60,717 nt of DNA from Sphingorhabdus sp. Its GTDB lineage: Bacteria > Pseudomonadota > Alphaproteobacteria > Sphingomonadales > Sphingomonadaceae. The notes below the pieces were generated by a model. That model searched no databases, had not been told where the DNA came from, and saw only the letters and a program-made list of their open reading frames with translations. Location: NCBI RefSeq assembly GCF_023910635.1, contig NZ_JAAVVZ010000016.1, forward strand, positions 1 through 60,717, in the 5' to 3' direction. Position 1 is the stretch's first letter. Each line of letters begins with the position of its first letter. Position numbers and translations under genes: made by a program. Shown in pieces: positions 50,542-59,451 of this stretch.

Positions 50542-50665
50542 GCGCGCCGATATGCCGCTTAATGCCGATGGTCGCAAGCAAAGGCGGTTGCAAAAATTGC
50601 TAACCAAGCTGCAATTTAGCGATGTAATGTTGTAACGTGCATCGAATCAGTGTAGGGGCCGAGTC

Positions 50666-51031
50666 ATGGCACAGGTATGGCAAAAATGGCGTTGGGACGG
50701 GCTTGGCCTGAGCATCGCCGGACTGTGCCTGTTGCATTGCCTGATAACCACGGTTTTGCTGGCCATATTTGCGTCGGCGGGTGGCTTACTGTTGAACCCC
50801 ATGATCCATGAGGTCGGGCTGGGCCTCGCCATCCTCCTGGGCGTTTTGGCATTGGGCAAGGGCTTCCGTGCGCATGGCTTGTTCATGCCCGCCTTTATAG
50901 GCGCGCTGGGCATCGGCATGATGGGCGGCGCACTGACGCTGCCACATGGCACTATGGAAATCGCCTGGACGGTCATTGGCGTTGTCTTTTTGGGACTTGG
51001 CCATTTGCTCAACCATCGGGCCAGACGTTAG
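50666..51031 (+). CDS. MerC-domain membrane protein
   Basis: The 121-residue protein is nearly all hydrophobic with four transmembrane segments and the MerC-like motif LCLLHCLITTVLLAIF, followed by a C-terminal GHLLNHRARR. MerC proteins of the mercury operon transport Hg2+ through a paired-cysteine motif; here only one cysteine pair (C27 and C30 region) is retained and no mer genes are nearby, so mercury transport is unproven. The stop codon is formed at the junction with the 267-bp mobile element. Confidence 0.75.
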   Translation: MAQVWQKWRWDGLGLSIAGLCLLHCLITTVLLAIFASAGGLLLNPMIHEVGLGLAILLGVLALGKGFRAHGLFMPAFIGALGIGMMGGALTLPHGTMEIAWTVIGVVFLGLGHLLNHRARR

Positions 51032-51295
51032 GGTCAGGACCTATTAAATCCACCTTCGCGGCGTCAAAATGGCAAAGATATCGAAGTAAAATGGCCGCCG
51101 CAGGCAGTCATTCTGCCTGCAAGGGCATTTTGTTTCGAGATCGAAGCCATTTTGGCGTCCTTCGGATTTGACCCATTTTGTCCATTGCCACGTTGGCAAG
51201 CTTGGACTTAGAACCACTAAGCCCTGCGCTTGCCGCCTGGCACTGAACAGTATGGCCTCAAACCGCGAAGGTGGATTTAATAGGTCCTGACCCTA
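51029..51295. mobile_element. 267-bp MITE-like element, copy 2 (between the MerC-like gene and zur)
   Basis: It has the same length and about 95 percent the same sequence as the copy at 33258, with perfect inverted ends TAGGGTCAGGACC and GGTCCTGACCCTA. The bases after GGACC read TATTAAATCC instead of ACTTAAATCC, and the opposite end has changed to match. The left TA belongs to the MerC-like stop: GTTAG now, GTTAA if the element is removed with one TA. The protein is unchanged either way. The right end lies 54 bases from the zur start, so zur may be transcribed from or through the element. Confidence 0.88.
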
Positions 51296-51349
51296 AACCT
51301 TAATCGCGCAGTGATTGACCCGCCGCATGCCAACGCCTACATCGGCATC

Positions 51350-51808
51350 ATGGCAGCACATCACCATCATGAGCATGCAGGCGCATCGCTTGCGCACGCC
51401 GCAGAAGCCGCGCTTGTCGGGGCGGGCGAACAATGGACCGATATGCGGTCAGATATTTTCGCCGTACTCGCAACTTTTGAAAAACCGGCGTCGGCTTATG
51501 ATATTGCTGACCTCGTGTCGCAAAAGCGCGGCAAACGCGTTGCCCCCAACAGCGTCTACCGCATCTTGGACCTATTTGTGACGACGAACCTCGCGCGCCG
51601 CGTGGAAAGCGCGAATGCCTATATCGCCAATTCGCACCCGGGGTGCTTGCATGATTGTATTTTCCTGATTTGCGATAGCTGCGGCACCGCAACACATATT
51701 GATGATGATGCGCTGACCATGAGCGTGCGGGCAGCGGCGGAACATGCTGGCTTTGCGCAAGTTCGCCCCGTCATAGAAGTACGCGGCAAATGTGCCGATT
51801 GTGATTGA
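51350..51808 (+). CDS. zur: Fur-family regulator, Zur-like
   Basis: The protein (152 residues from the ATG at 51350) has a winged-helix DNA-binding domain (KPASAYDIADLVSQKRGKRVAPNSVYRILDLFV) and metal-binding cysteine pairs in ICDSCGTA and GKCADCD typical of structural zinc in Fur proteins. The histidine-rich N-terminus (MAAHHHHEHAG) and overall similarity favour the zinc regulator Zur over Fur or PerR. A GTG at 51311 could give a longer form. The 267-bp mobile element directly upstream may alter its promoter. Confidence 0.82.
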   Translation: MAAHHHHEHAGASLAHAAEAALVGAGEQWTDMRSDIFAVLATFEKPASAYDIADLVSQKRGKRVAPNSVYRILDLFVTTNLARRVESANAYIANSHPGCLHDCIFLICDSCGTATHIDDDALTMSVRAAAEHAGFAQVRPVIEVRGKCADCD

Positions 51809-51862
51809 AAAATCTGCAATTACCCGTTCGACAGCCAGATAAAACGCCGCTAAGCTTAAAAT

Positions 51863-53794
51863 ATGACACATTCGCCTGACACGCCGTTACTTGACACGGT
51901 TAAAGTGCCCTCGGACCTTCGCAATCTTGCCGCATCGCAGCTTCGCCAGCTTGCCGACGAATTGCGCGCCGAAACCATTTCTGCCGTATCGGTCACGGGT
52001 GGTCATTTGGGCGCGGGGCTTGGCGTTGTTGAGCTGACCACCGCCATCCATTATGTGTTTAACACGCCCGAAGACCGGTTGATCTGGGATGTGGGCCATC
52101 AATGCTATCCGCACAAAATCCTCACTGGACGCCGCGACCGCATTCGCACCTTGCGTACTGGCGGGGGGCTTTCGGGCTTCACGAAGCGCAGCGAGAGCGA
52201 ATATGACCCGTTCGGCGCTGCACATAGCTCAACGTCGATTTCCGCAGCTTTGGGCTTTGCCGTAGCCAACAAAATTTCTGGCAAGCCCGGCAAGGCAATT
52301 GCCGTCATTGGCGATGGCGCGATGTCCGCCGGCATGGCGTATGAGGCGATGAACAACGCGCAAGCCGCAGGCAACCGTTTGGTCGTCATCCTGAACGACA
52401 ATGACATGTCGATCGCGCCGCCGGTGGGTGGCCTGTCCGCCTATCTGTCGCGCTTGGTGTCCTCAAGCGAATATCTGGGGCTGCGCAGCCTTGCGAGTAA
52501 GGTCGCCAAGCGCCTGTCGCGGCGCATCTATACCGCCGCATCAAAGGCCGAAGAATTCGCCCGTGGCATGGCGATGGGCGGCACCTTGTTTGAAGAGCTG
52601 GGCTTTTATTATGTCGGTCCCATCGACGGCCATAATCTGGACCAGCTAATTCCCGTACTCGAAAATGTCCGCGACAATGCCGAAGGTCCAGTCCTCATCC
52701 ATGTCGTCACGCAAAAGGGCAAAGGCTATGCCCCTGCCGAAGCGGCCGACGACAAATATCATGGTGTGGTGAAATTCGACGTCATTACCGGCAAGCAGGA
52801 AAAAGGCCCCGGAGGGGGGCCGCCTGCCTATCAAAATGTGTTTGGCGAAACGCTGTCCAAGCTTGCGGAAACCGACCCCAAAATCTGTGCAATTACGGCC
52901 GCCATGCCCGGCGGGACGGGCGTTGACAAATTTTCCGCCACCCACCCCGAACGCTCGTTCGATGTGGGCATCGCGGAACAACATGCCGTGACCTTCGCCG
53001 CTGGCCTTGCCGCGCAAGGCATGCGCCCATTCTGCGCAATTTATTCAACCTTCCTGCAACGCGCTTACGATCAAGTCGTCCATGATGTCGCGATCCAGAA
53101 TCTGCCCGTACGCTTTGCCATCGACCGCGCTGGTTTGGTCGGTGCCGACGGCAGCACGCACGCCGGGTCTTTCGACATCACATATCTTGCGACCCTGCCA
53201 AATATGGTCGTCATGTCACCAGCCGATGAGGCGGAGTTGGTCCATATGACCTACACCGCCGTCTTGCACGACAGCGGCCCAATCGCCTTCCGCTATCCGC
53301 GCGGCAATGGCACGGGCGTTGCCTTACCCGAAGTGCCTCAACAGCTCGAAATCGGTAAGGGCCGGATCATGCGTGAAGGCAAGAAGGTCGCTATCCTGTC
53401 GCTCGGTACGCGACTGGCCGAAGCGATCAAGGCGGCGGACACGCTGGACGCAAAGGGCCTTAGCACGACCGTTGCAGACTTGCGCTTTGCCAAGCCGTTG
53501 GACGAAAAATTGATCCGCCACCTCATCGCCACGCATGAAGTCGTCATAACCGTCGAAGAAGCCGCAGTTGGCGGCCTTGGCGCGCATGTGCTCACGCTGG
53601 CGAGCGATGCCGGCCTGATGGACACGGGCCTAAAAATCCGCACCATGCGCCTGCCCGATATCTTCCAAGAGCATGATAGCCCGCAAAAGCAATATGACCA
53701 AGCGGGCCTGAACGCGCCACAGATCGTCGAAACCGTGTTGAAAGCGCTGCGCCACAATAGCGCAGGCGTTGAGGAAGCGAGCGTGCGCGCTTAA
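51863..53794 (+). CDS. dxs: 1-deoxy-D-xylulose-5-phosphate synthase
   Basis: Dxs condenses pyruvate and glyceraldehyde 3-phosphate at the start of the non-mevalonate isoprenoid pathway. The 643-residue protein has the thiamine diphosphate motif [23 protein letters not shown] in its standard N-terminal place, with [14 protein letters not shown] upstream and the transketolase-like second half [17 protein letters not shown] and [19 protein letters not shown]. Length and motifs are normal. Its TAA stop overlaps the ATG of the mrr-like gene by one base, an unusual coupling for dxs. Confidence 0.97.
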   Translation: MTHSPDTPLLDTVKVPSDLRNLAASQLRQLADELRAETISAVSVTGGHLGAGLGVVELTTAIHYVFNTPEDRLIWDVGHQCYPHKILTGRRDRIRTLRTGGGLSGFTKRSESEYDPFGAAHSSTSISAALGFAVANKISGKPGKAIAVIGDGAMSAGMAYEAMNNAQAAGNRLVVILNDNDMSIAPPVGGLSAYLSRLVSSSEYLGLRSLASKVAKRLSRRIYTAASKAEEFARGMAMGGTLFEELGFYYVGPIDGHNLDQLIPVLENVRDNAEGPVLIHVVTQKGKGYAPAEAADDKYHGVVKFDVITGKQEKGPGGGPPAYQNVFGETLSKLAETDPKICAITAAMPGGTGVDKFSATHPERSFDVGIAEQHAVTFAAGLAAQGMRPFCAIYSTFLQRAYDQVVHDVAIQNLPVRFAIDRAGLVGADGSTHAGSFDITYLATLPNMVVMSPADEAELVHMTYTAVLHDSGPIAFRYPRGNGTGVALPEVPQQLEIGKGRIMREGKKVAILSLGTRLAEAIKAADTLDAKGLSTTVADLRFAKPLDEKLIRHLIATHEVVITVEEAAVGGLGAHVLTLASDAGLMDTGLKIRTMRLPDIFQEHDSPQKQYDQAGLNAPQIVETVLKALRHNSAGVEEASVRA

Positions 53795-54657
53795 TGGGGC
53801 CCGGAGACCTCCCCCGGTATTGGGAGCTTATGCAACCGACTTTGGTGGCACTTGATCAGCTTGGCGGGTCAGCTTCAATTGATGAAATCGATGATCGCGT
53901 CGCTCTATTACTATCACTTCCAGACGATATGCTGGAAATCCCTTATCCGAGCGGTAACGGATTGGTCTTTCCTGATCGCGTATCATGGGCCCGCAGTCAT
54001 CTTAAAGTCGCGGGGCTCTTGGAATCCGGTGGTCGAGGAATTTGGATCCTTACTGATGCCGGCCGGGATGCGATGGCATTAGATGGCCGACACTTGCAAA
54101 GACTTTACCGGGATGCACGATCGGAACGAAATACAGTCAACGCTTTAGATTCGTCGGAGCGAATGGCCGATCTTGAAGAGGATGAAAAGCAATCCACTTT
54201 GGATTGGCGCGATGAACTCCTTACTAAATTGAAGGGCATGGACCCCGCCGCGTTCGAGCGGCTCGCGCAACGAATTTTGCGCGAAAGTGGCTTCATCAAA
54301 GTGGAAGTAACGGGGCGGTCAGGCGACGGCGGCATTGATGGCACCGGAATTCTCCAGCTCAGTTTAATGTCATTTCATGTGTTGTTCCAGTGCAAGCGCT
54401 ATCAAGGATCCGTTGGTTCCGGAGCGGTCCGCGATTTTCGTGGAGCGATGATGGGACGAACGGACAAGGGCCTGATCATTACAACAGGTACATTTTCTCC
54501 CGATGCTCGACGTGAAGCGACGCGCGACGGGGCTCCCCCCATTGACTTAATCGATGGTGAAGCGCTTTGCGAAAAGCTCAAGGAGCTCCATCTTGGGGTT
54601 CGCACTGTGATGGTTGAACACATCACTATTGAACCGAGTTGGTTCGACGAAATTTGA
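53794..54657 (+). CDS. Mrr-like type IV restriction endonuclease
   Basis: The 287-residue protein has an N-terminal winged-helix Mrr_N region (PTLVALDQLGGSASIDEI and the RVSWARSHLKVAGLLESGGRGIWILTDAG core) and a C-terminal Mrr catalytic domain with MDPAAFERLAQRILRESGF, the D-x-n-Q-x-K nuclease site in GDGGIDGTG and FQCKRYQG. Such enzymes cleave modified DNA. It has no partner methylase and its codon use is visibly less GC-biased than neighbouring dxs, suggesting acquisition. The ATG lies in the dxs stop (TAATG), so expression may depend on dxs translation. Confidence 0.88.
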   Translation: MGPGDLPRYWELMQPTLVALDQLGGSASIDEIDDRVALLLSLPDDMLEIPYPSGNGLVFPDRVSWARSHLKVAGLLESGGRGIWILTDAGRDAMALDGRHLQRLYRDARSERNTVNALDSSERMADLEEDEKQSTLDWRDELLTKLKGMDPAAFERLAQRILRESGFIKVEVTGRSGDGGIDGTGILQLSLMSFHVLFQCKRYQGSVGSGAVRDFRGAMMGRTDKGLIITTGTFSPDARREATRDGAPPIDLIDGEALCEKLKELHLGVRTVMVEHITIEPSWFDEI

Positions 54658-54699
54658 AATCAGATACTCGTAAGTATCAACCAACCGTTAGGGGCAGGC

Positions 54700-55113
54700 T
54701 TAACCCGGAATAACTGCCTGCGCGGTTTGGCCGTCGCCTTCTGGGGCGGCGATGATATCGCGTGTGATGCTGCCCTTGTTTACGGTCGTGGTCTGCGGAT
54801 CGCCGACCGATGAACGAATGCCCAATTCTGCAGTGCCAGACGTCGTCGAAATCGCGCGTTCAGCAGCGGAGCGCGTTGCGGTCCCGCCAAACAAAGTCTC
54901 CAGCATCTGCTCCTGACCAGCTTGGGCAGGGCGCATGACCGATACCGCCGTTGGCTCAAGCGCAAAATCAGGCGGAACCACCAAGGGCGCAGCGCGGCCA
55001 ACCGACGGCGCAGCCGCTTGATTGCCACCTAAGATGCTGCCCATTGACCCACATCCCGACAGCACAGGAAGCGTGATCAGGGCAACCGCAAAAAGAACAG
55101 GTTTTGTGTTCAT
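54700..55113 (-). CDS. DUF3035 (BamF-like) lipoprotein
   Basis: From the ATG at 55113 the product is a 137-residue lipoprotein with signal LPVLSGCGSM and the DUF3035 core PLVVPPDFALEPTAV followed by MLETLFGG. DUF3035 lipoproteins sit downstream of lspA in many alphaproteobacteria and have been connected with the outer-membrane BAM complex (BamF); I give that link from memory. It is the second of two tandem DUF3035 genes after lspA. The C-terminal half is low in conserved motifs. Confidence 0.82.
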   Translation of the reverse strand: MNTKPVLFAVALITLPVLSGCGSMGSILGGNQAAAPSVGRAAPLVVPPDFALEPTAVSVMRPAQAGQEQMLETLFGGTATRSAAERAISTTSGTAELGIRSSVGDPQTTTVNKGSITRDIIAAPEGDGQTAQAVIPG

Positions 55114-55137
55114 AAATATATCCATTTTCAGGCCGAG

Positions 55138-55395
55138 TTACGGGCGAGGAGGCGTTGCAGGCGCAGTGCCGCCAAACATGGCGTCCAAAACCTGCTCCTT
55201 CGTGTCGCCATCCTGCGGACGCGGCGCGTTAGGGGTCGGCGTTGGCAAAGTGAAGGTCTTGGGAACCTCAATTGGCTTTGACCGGCTCACCGCAAATTCA
55301 TCAGGGCGTTCGCGGTCATAGATGCTGGTCGTTCCGCAGCCCGAAAGCGCAAGAATAGCAACTGACGCCGCCGCTAAGATAGATATCCGCTTCAT
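55138..55395 (-). CDS. Short DUF3035-type lipoprotein
   Basis: An 85-residue lipoprotein with signal LALSGCGTT, then YDRERPDEFAVSRSKPIEVPKTFTLP and a C-terminal VLDAMFGGTAP, the same VP-x-F and MFGG markers as its longer neighbour. Its start overlaps the lspA stop by four bases. The pair looks like a duplication or a split of a longer DUF3035 protein. Function may be in outer-membrane assembly, by family association only. Confidence 0.8.
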   Translation of the reverse strand: MKRISILAAASVAILALSGCGTTSIYDRERPDEFAVSRSKPIEVPKTFTLPTPTPNAPRPQDGDTKEQVLDAMFGGTAPATPPRP

Positions 55396-55940
55396 GACTT
55401 CTCCACTATGTCGGCATTGCTTGCAGTTTCCTGAACATCAGGGCCGCGACCGGCGTCCTTGTCACCTATCAGGAACGCGCGGGCAAGCAATATCAATACG
55501 CCAATGCTAATGCAGGCATCGGCCAAGTTGAATATGTAAAATGGTCGGAACGCACCAAAATGCAGATCGGCATAATCCACAACATAGCCATAACGCACGC
55601 GGTCAACGATATTCCCCAGCGCGCCGCCCAAGACCAATGACAAAGCCAGCACGTCGCCGCGCAATTTCTCGCGCCACATCCACACGCCTACGCCGACCGC
55701 AATCACCGCCGTGAGCGCAACCAGTGCCCAGCGTTCGCCATCACTATCCGCGGTGAGGAAACTCATCGAAACGCCCCGATTTTCGGCGTAGCGCAGGTCG
55801 AAGAACGACACGATGTGAATGACGCCACGTTCTTTCAACTGCAACGGCCCAAGCATCGCATATTTCACCATTTGATCCGCGATAAACACGAGGCTGGCGA
55901 GCAGGAGGCCCTGAAGGCGGAATTTGGGGTTCGGGTTCAT
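55392..55940 (-). CDS. lspA: Lipoprotein signal peptidase II
   Basis: LspA cleaves lipoprotein signal peptides after lipidation. The 182-residue protein has four transmembrane helices and both aspartic-protease motifs: GGALGNIVDRVRYGYVVDYAD and FNLADACISIGVLIL. YAENRGVSMSFL is the conserved N-terminal loop. It is coupled to the two DUF3035 lipoprotein genes, all of which need its activity. It lies downstream of ileS, separated by repeat-rich DNA. Confidence 0.96.
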   Translation of the reverse strand: MNPNPKFRLQGLLLASLVFIADQMVKYAMLGPLQLKERGVIHIVSFFDLRYAENRGVSMSFLTADSDGERWALVALTAVIAVGVGVWMWREKLRGDVLALSLVLGGALGNIVDRVRYGYVVDYADLHFGAFRPFYIFNLADACISIGVLILLARAFLIGDKDAGRGPDVQETASNADIVEKS

Positions 55941-55990
55941 GGGTTCGTCCTAACCTACCAAAACTGCATCGTCACTATCAAACCCCAAAG

Positions 55991-56125
55991 CGTCACCCTG
56001 AACTTGTTTGACCGATGGTCACTTCGTTCCAGGGTCCATTTATCATCCGCAACCGGCGGTTTGTTGGGCACGATGGATCCTGAAACAGTTGTGCTCTGCA
56101 CGCCTTCGGCTCCAGGATGACGGGA
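55991..56125. repeat. Family C repeat (C1) between lspA and ileS
   Basis: It begins CGTCACCCTGAACTT and ends CTCCAGGATGACGGG, with GGTTTGTTGGGCACGATGG in the middle. The ends are inversely related, as in the copy at 59452-59585 on the other side of ileS. Directly next to it is a second palindrome (56136-56207). Confidence 0.75.
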
Positions 56126-56135
56126 TTGGGAGAAT

Positions 56136-56207
56136 CTTTGTGTCTTTGTGCCTTTGTGCGAACCAAATAAAGTTGATGGTTCGCACAAAGACATGAAGGC
56201 ACAAAGA
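56136..56207. repeat. Long imperfect palindrome between lspA and ileS
   Basis: CTTTGTGCCTTTGTGCGAACCA and TGGTTCGCACAAAG with GGCACAAAG form a large hairpin around AATAAAGTTGA. It touches the end of ileS and could terminate or stabilise its transcript, although it lies partly on the family C boundary. The CTTTGTG units are also short direct repeats. Confidence 0.65.
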
Positions 56208-56213
56208 AGCGTG

Positions 56214-59200
56214 CTACCCACCAACAACATCCGCACAGCGACCGCACAATGCGCCGTCGTCGACAACCTCGGGAAGATGCCTCCAACAGCGACCGCATTT
56301 GTGGTTGGTGGTCTTGGTGACGAACACAGGAACGCCAACCAAACCATCAACCTGCTCAAATTCGGCTTTGGAGACGATAAGTAGCTCAGCCAAATCGGTT
56401 TCATCCGCATGGGACAACTGAACCTTAACTTGCGCCTCTAAACTGGAGCCGATTGTTTTATCACGTCGGTAAGGTTCAATCGCTTCTGTTACAGTGCGCC
56501 GCACGTCTCTTAAACGAGACCACTTGGCAACCAACTCGTCGCCCCAGCGCAGGCTGGGGCCTATCCCGTCTATCGAACCAACGCCGCCCTGGGTTGCAAG
56601 GCGTGATGGACCCCAGCCTTCGCTGGGGTGACGGGTGATGGGGAGTTCCGGCCAATCCGAAAAATGCACGCTGTCCGCATCGGGGAAGCGCGTCTGCCAT
56701 ACTTCTTCGCTGGTAAACACCAGCACGGGCGCGGCGTAGCGGACGAGGGCGTGGAACAAAGTGTCAAGCACCGTGCGGTACGCCATGCGCTTTGGATCCG
56801 TCGCGGCATCGCAATAGAGGCAATCTTTACGGATATCGAAGAAAAAGGCCGACAGGTCTTCATTCGCAAAATCGGTCAGCAACCGGACATAGCTATTAAA
56901 GTCGAAGTCATTGACCGCCGTCTTCAACTTCGCATCCATGTCCGCCAGCAGATGGAGCATATAGCGCTCCAGCTCTGGCATGTCGGCGACGGCAACCTTC
57001 TCGGCATCGGAAAACCCATCGAGCGCGCCCAGCAGATAGCGGAAGGTGTTGCGCAATTTGCGATATTGGTCGGACACGCCAGCAAGGATTTCCTTGCCAA
57101 TGCGATGGTCCTCGGTGAAGTCCACGGTCAGCGCCCATAGCCGCAAGATATCCGCGCCGCTGTCACGCATCAGGTCCAACGGGTTGATCGTGTTGCCCAA
57201 GGACTTGGACATTTTCATGCCCTTTTGGTCCATGGTAAAGCCATGCGTCAGCACGGCATTATAGGGCGCACGGCCCCTTGTGCCGCAGCTTTGCAAAAGG
57301 CTTGACTGGAACCAGCCACGATGTTGGTCGCTGCCTTCGAGATACAAATCCGCAGGCCATGACAGATCAGGCCAGCGCCCGCTTTCAAGCACAAAGGCAT
57401 GGGTGCAGCCCGAATCGAACCACACATCCAATATGTCGGTTACGCGCTCATAATCAGCGAGAGCATAATCGCTGCCCAGATATTCTTGCGCGCGTTCGTC
57501 GGACCAACCATCGACGCCATTTTCGCGGATGCCGGCGATGATGCGGGCATTGACGCCCGCGTCGTCGAGATATTGGTTGGTTCCCTTTTTCACAAAAAGC
57601 GTGATCGGCACGCCCCATGCGCGTTGCCGCGACAGCACCCAATCGGGGCGGCCTTCGACCATCGACGACAGGCGATTGCGCCCCTTTTCAGGGATGAAGC
57701 GCGTTGCAGCGATGGCGGAGGTAGCGGTTTGACGTAATGTTGAAAGCCCCTCCCCTTCAGGGGAGGGGTTGGGGTGGGGTTTCTCCGCGAACGCGGCGCC
57801 AGACGGAGAGACCCCACCCCCGTCCCCTCCCCTAAAGGGGAGGGGGGATAATTGCGTATCCATCGGCACAAACCATTGCGGGGTGCAGCGGTAAATGACC
57901 TTCGCCTTCGACCGCCAGCTATGCGGATAGCTATGCTTGTAATCCGCCGACGCCGCGAGCAACCCTCCACTTTCGCGCAACGCTGTGCAGATCGGACCGT
58001 CCGGCGCGTTGAACTTGGGGTTGATGACGCTGCCCTCACCGCCCAGCCAAGCCCAATCCGCACGATATTTGCCATCGGCTTCGACCGCAAAGACCGGATC
58101 AATGCCGTTCGCCTTGCACAGGTCGAAATCATCCTCGCCATGGTCAGGCGACATATGGACAAGCCCGGTGCCGCTGTCGGTAGTGACAAAGTCGCCTGCG
58201 AGCATTGGGCGGGGGCGCAGGAAGAATTCCGCAAGCGGGCTATCCCGGTTCAATCCTAGAAGCCCCTCCCCTTCAGGGGAGGGGTTGGGGTGGGGTTTCT
58301 CCGCGAACGCGGCGCCAGACGGAGAGACCCCACCCCCGACCCCTCCCCTGAAGGGGAGGGGTGAAGAAAAGAACTGCGCCATGGGATGGCGGACGGTGGT
58401 TCCGGCGAGGTCGGAACCTTTTCCTCGCCATTTGAATGGCTGCACTGGATCGCCATACCATTCCAATCCTGCCGAAGAAGGTCGGCCTTCTCCTATGGTC
58501 TGATTTCGGTCTAAAAATTGGAGCAATAGCGGCTCAGCTATGAGCAAGTATCGCATAGAAGCATTCGGCATTGATTGCCCGCCGCCTAACCATTCGGCTG
58601 AACCAACGGCGTCAGCCCACAGAACATACTCAACATCCGGCCCATAAGCGATCGCCTGATTGACCGGAATCGTCCAAGGCGTCGTTGTCCAGATCACCGC
58701 ATGCGCGCCGACCAGTTCCGCAATCGGGCTTTCCACAATCTGGAACGCCACATCGATCTGCGTCGAGACGATATCTTCATATTCAATCTCGGCCTCAGCC
58801 AGCGCAGTCTTTTCAACCGGCGACCACATCACGGGCTTTGCGCCACGATAAAGCTGCCCGCTTTCGGCGAACTTCAATAGCTCGGCAACAATCGTTGCTT
58901 CGGCCTGAAAATCCATCGTCAGATAGGGATTGTCCCAATCGGCATTGATGCCCAGCCGCTTCAATTGTTCGCGCTGCGTATCAACCCAATGCTGCGCATA
59001 AGCGCGGCATTCGGCACGGAACTCTTGCTGCGGCACTTCGTCCTTGTTGAGCTTTTTCTTGCGATATTGCTCCTCAACCTTCCACTCAATGGGTAGGCCG
59101 TGACAATCCCAACCGGGCACATAAGGCGCGTCCTTGCCCAACAATGTCTGCGTGCGGACAACCATGTCTTTCAGAATATGGTTCAACGCATGACCAATAT

Positions 59201-59417
59201 GCATGTCGCCATTGGCATAAGGCGGGCCGTCATGCAGGATGAACTTCTCGCGCCCACGGCGGCGGTTGCGCAGGTTCGCGTAGAAATCCTGCTCTTGCCA
59301 GCGCGCCAATATGCCCGGCTCCTTCTGCGGAAGGCCAGCCTTCATCGGAAAGTCTGTTTTGGGCAAGAAGACGCTATCGCGATAGTCTTGTTTCGGTGAG
59401 TCAGCAGGTTCGGTCAT
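56214..59417 (-). CDS. ileS: Isoleucyl-tRNA synthetase with three repeat-derived insertions
   Basis: The class I synthetase has the HIGH motif at residues 73-76 (GDMHIGHALNH), the KMSKS loop near residue 735 (GMKMSKSLGN) and a C-terminal zinc finger (CGRCWRHLPEV and ALCGRCADV). The protein is 1067 residues, about 98 more than expected. The excess is three in-frame insertions encoded by palindromic repeats: residues 353-385 and 525-557 (family A) and 929-960 (family E). The first lies in the editing domain region, the second in the catalytic domain and the third in the anticodon-binding part. The frame is intact throughout, so the enzyme is presumably functional. Confidence 0.95.
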   Translation of the reverse strand: MTEPADSPKQDYRDSVFLPKTDFPMKAGLPQKEPGILARWQEQDFYANLRNRRRGREKFILHDGPPYANGDMHIGHALNHILKDMVVRTQTLLGKDAPYVPGWDCHGLPIEWKVEEQYRKKKLNKDEVPQQEFRAECRAYAQHWVDTQREQLKRLGINADWDNPYLTMDFQAEATIVAELLKFAESGQLYRGAKPVMWSPVEKTALAEAEIEYEDIVSTQIDVAFQIVESPIAELVGAHAVIWTTTPWTIPVNQAIAYGPDVEYVLWADAVGSAEWLGGGQSMPNASMRYLLIAEPLLLQFLDRNQTIGEGRPSSAGLEWYGDPVQPFKWRGKGSDLAGTTVRHPMAQFFSSPLPFRGGVGGGVSPSGAAFAEKPHPNPSPEGEGLLGLNRDSPLAEFFLRPRPMLAGDFVTTDSGTGLVHMSPDHGEDDFDLCKANGIDPVFAVEADGKYRADWAWLGGEGSVINPKFNAPDGPICTALRESGGLLAASADYKHSYPHSWRSKAKVIYRCTPQWFVPMDTQLSPLPFRGGDGGGVSPSGAAFAEKPHPNPSPEGEGLSTLRQTATSAIAATRFIPEKGRNRLSSMVEGRPDWVLSRQRAWGVPITLFVKKGTNQYLDDAGVNARIIAGIRENGVDGWSDERAQEYLGSDYALADYERVTDILDVWFDSGCTHAFVLESGRWPDLSWPADLYLEGSDQHRGWFQSSLLQSCGTRGRAPYNAVLTHGFTMDQKGMKMSKSLGNTINPLDLMRDSGADILRLWALTVDFTEDHRIGKEILAGVSDQYRKLRNTFRYLLGALDGFSDAEKVAVADMPELERYMLHLLADMDAKLKTAVNDFDFNSYVRLLTDFANEDLSAFFFDIRKDCLYCDAATDPKRMAYRTVLDTLFHALVRYAAPVLVFTSEEVWQTRFPDADSVHFSDWPELPITRHPSEGWGPSRLATQGGVGSIDGIGPSLRWGDELVAKWSRLRDVRRTVTEAIEPYRRDKTIGSSLEAQVKVQLSHADETDLAELLIVSKAEFEQVDGLVGVPVFVTKTTNHKCGRCWRHLPEVVDDGALCGRCADVVGG
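56537..56633. repeat. Family E palindromic repeat inside ileS
   Basis: Bounded by CGTCGCCCCAGCG and CGCTGGGGTGACG, with matching inner arms AGGCTGGGGC and GACCCCAGCC, so each end is a hairpin and the two ends are inverse copies. It is about 97 bp and codes for residues 929-960 of IleRS (HPSEGWGPS to SLRWGDE) without a stop. Confidence 0.88.
57747..57845. repeat. Family A palindromic repeat inside ileS (copy A2)
   Basis: A 99-bp unit with terminal hairpins CCCCTCCCC-TTCA-GGGGAGGGG and CCCCTCCCC-TAAA-GGGGAGGGG and an internal GGGGTGGGGT/ACCCCACCCC pair. It is exactly 33 codons, starts on a codon boundary, and codes for residues 525-557 of IleRS. It is 97/99 identical to the copy at 58263. Confidence 0.92.
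58263..58361. repeat. Family A palindromic repeat inside ileS (copy A3)
   Basis: The 99-bp unit again has the paired terminal hairpins and is exactly 33 codons, coding for residues 353-385. It differs from A2 at two positions. The distance between A2 and A3 is 417 bp. In the coding strand the peptide runs PLPFRGG to PSPEGEG. Confidence 0.92.
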
Positions 59418-59451
59418 ATTAGAAGCGCCCTTAGCGCAAGAAATTGTATTT

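Noticed and set aside
56453-59399. Open frames on the plus strand opposite ileS
   Set aside because: They are shadows of the coding strand produced by high GC content and stop-free repeats; they have no family resemblance.
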